This document shows, piece after piece, positions 62,708 through 64,000 of a DNA stretch of 64,000 nt. The notes below the pieces were generated by a model. That model was not told the DNA's origin. It ran no database searches and worked only from the letters and a program-made list of their open reading frames with translations. The position numbers and the translations under genes are program-made. Numbering within the stretch: position 1 is the stretch's first letter; every line of letters begins with the position of its first letter. Origin of the DNA: Rhodoblastus acidophilus (GTDB lineage Bacteria > Pseudomonadota > Alphaproteobacteria > Rhizobiales > Beijerinckiaceae); NCBI RefSeq assembly GCF_025961575.1, contig NZ_JAOQNX010000022.1, positions 1-64,000 of the forward strand. The letters run 5' to 3'.

Positions 62708-64000
62708 CTAGCGAATGACGAGGGCGAGCAGGACGACGAGCGCCGCGATGATGTAGAGGCAGTAGATTCGGAAATCGCCGCCCTGGATCACCTGCAGTTT
62801 CTCGCCAAGCTTTTGCGTTCCGGCCACGACGGGGTCGATCACTTCGACGTCCCAGCGCGGCTCGGCGCGGCGGGCGGCGGCCGTGAGGTCGTCAAACCCA
62901 TGCTCCACGCCGTTCCAACGCGCGGCCAACTGGTCGCGCACGCTGTAGAGCGGGCGGAAGAACATGCGGATCGGCTGGGCGAAACTTCCCGCCGTGATCG
63001 GCATATGGCTGTCGGGCAGATAGCCCGCCGCCCAGGGCGCGGCGCCGCGGCGCGAAGCCGGACGGCCGTGTCCCGAGAGGATCGCCTTGATCAGCACCGG
63101 CAGCACGCCCATGGCGAGCAGCATCACCGCGATCACCGGGGTGGAGAGCAGCGCCTGGCCGGCGTCGCCGGGGACCGTCACGGCGCCCTGCGCCAGGACC
63201 ACGTCCGGCAGGCCGGCGGTGGCGGAGGCGACATGGCCGATGACCGGCGCGACCCAGGGCGACGCCAGGCCGAGCGCCACGCAGGCCAGGGCCAGCAGCG
63301 CCATGCCGACGCGCATCGGCGACGGGACTTCCTTCACATCATGATGGTGGTGGCGCGCAGGCCCGGAGAAGATCACGCCATAGGCCTTGACGAAGCACAT
63401 CACCGCGAGCGCGCCGGTGAGGGCGAGCGCCACCGCCGCGACGGGCGCGGCGACCCGCACCGCCCATTCGCCGTCACGCGCGGCGCGGAACAGCGACTGG
63501 TAGGTGAACCACTCGGAGACGAAGCCGTTGAGCGGCGGGATGGCGGAAATCGCCAGGGCGCCGATCAGGAAGGACACAGCCGTCCAGGGCATTTGGCGAG
63601 ACAGGCCGCCCATATGGTCCATGCTCTTGGTATGCAGGCGGAAGATCACGGAACCCGCGCACAAGAACAGCAGGCCCTTGAAGACGGCGTGGTTCACCAG
63701 GTGATAGAACCCAGCCATAAAACCGAGCGCGGCAAGCACCGGCTGGTTCATCGACAAGCCAACCATGCCGACGCCGACGCCAAGCAGGATGATGCCGATG
63801 TTTTCGACGCTGTGATAGGCGAGCAGTTTTTTGATGTCATGCTCGGCCAAAGCGTAGATCACGCCCAGCACCGACGACACCGCGCCGACCGCCAGCACCA
63901 GCAGGCCCCACCAAAGCGGGCCGCCGGAGGCGCCGAGCAGGTCGACGGCCACCTTGACGATGCCGAACACGCCGATCTTGATCATCACGCCGGACATCAG
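62708..64000 (-). CDS. hyfB: Hydrogenase membrane subunit HyfB (NuoL-like), N-terminus beyond window
   Basis: About 430 C-terminal residues are present, and the frame runs off the right edge. ALAEHDIKKLLAYHSVENIG, YHLVNHAVFKGLLFLCAGSV and PPLNGFVSEWFTYQSLF are NuoL/HyfB motifs. A His cluster (ARHHHHDVKE) lies in a loop, and the C-terminal cytoplasmic part contains WAAGYLPDSHMPITAGSF, followed by a last membrane helix. The ATG at 63997 is internal and not the start. Upstream hyf or formate genes should lie beyond 64000. Confidence 0.92.
   Translation of the reverse strand: MMSGVMIKIGVFGIVKVAVDLLGASGGPLWWGLLVLAVGAVSSVLGVIYALAEHDIKKLLAYHSVENIGIILLGVGVGMVGLSMNQPVLAALGFMAGFYHLVNHAVFKGLLFLCAGSVIFRLHTKSMDHMGGLSRQMPWTAVSFLIGALAISAIPPLNGFVSEWFTYQSLFRAARDGEWAVRVAAPVAAVALALTGALAVMCFVKAYGVIFSGPARHHHHDVKEVPSPMRVGMALLALACVALGLASPWVAPVIGHVASATAGLPDVVLAQGAVTVPGDAGQALLSTPVIAVMLLAMGVLPVLIKAILSGHGRPASRRGAAPWAAGYLPDSHMPITAGSFAQPIRMFFRPLYSVRDQLAARWNGVEHGFDDLTAAARRAEPRWDVEVIDPVVAGTQKLGEKLQVIQGGDFRIYCLYIIAALVVLLALVIR

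Overview
The window is uniformly high-GC DNA from an alphaproteobacterium. The best guess is a Hyphomicrobiales (Rhizobiales) lineage close to methylotrophic or phototrophic genera. This rests on the gene content (Ni/Co ECF transporter with NikK/NikL, TadE/G-like proteins, Rhizobiales-type exopolysaccharide genes, a Hyf-type hydrogenase with focA) and on a palindromic repeat at 6143-6185 that resembles elements common in that order. No rRNA, tRNA, CRISPR array or intact transposase was seen.

Layout. 1-3.6 kb: a secreted repeat protein running off the left edge, a class I methyltransferase, and a broken copy of the repeat protein; two 235-bp ungapped repeats flank the methyltransferase. 3.6-6.2 kb: PAS / chemoreceptor / PAS, looking like a split aerotaxis system, followed by a MITE-like element. 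6.5-10.6 kb: nickel ECF uptake operon (nikK-M-L-Q-O) with convergent nikR. 10.8-14.1 kb: a large TadG-like protein, two TadE-like proteins and a small membrane protein. 14.2-14.9 kb: TRIC-type channel. 15.4-26 kb: a type I secretion locus with a TIM-barrel-like substrate, an ABC exporter and an HlyD protein, facing a 1742-residue Calx-beta / metallophosphatase / RTX protein. 26.5-41.2 kb: exopolysaccharide island (LuxR-type regulator, Wza-like porin, dehydratase, aminotransferase, initiating sugar transferase, flippase, glycosyltransferase, polymerase, Wzz-like protein, two P-loop proteins, and a Sec-type paralogue of the 15.4-kb secreted protein). 41.2-46 kb: second type I secretion system (PrtE/PrtD-like) with its probable substrate. 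46.1-48.9 kb: ferredoxin-type reductase overlapping a cytochrome b561 / ethylbenzene-dehydrogenase-type haem protein. 49.6-64 kb: a LysR regulator, then a leftward run of closely packed genes hyfB(partial)-C-D-E-F-G-H-I-J, hycI, focA, yeeE, tusA-like, moaA.

How it fits together. The nickel operon could supply the group 4 [NiFe] hydrogenase at the right end. FocA and MoaA point to formate and a molybdenum enzyme, so the right end is probably a formate hydrogenlyase-type module; no formate dehydrogenase lies in the window. The middle is a cell-surface region: two type I exporters, at least four probable exported substrates, and a Wzx/Wzy-type polysaccharide pathway. The least explained parts are the paralogous TIM-barrel-like secreted proteins, the double-CLD exporter, the non-RTX substrate at 44.4-46.0 kb, the cytochrome b561 / reductase pair, and the placement of thiosulfate-uptake-type genes inside the hydrogenase operon.
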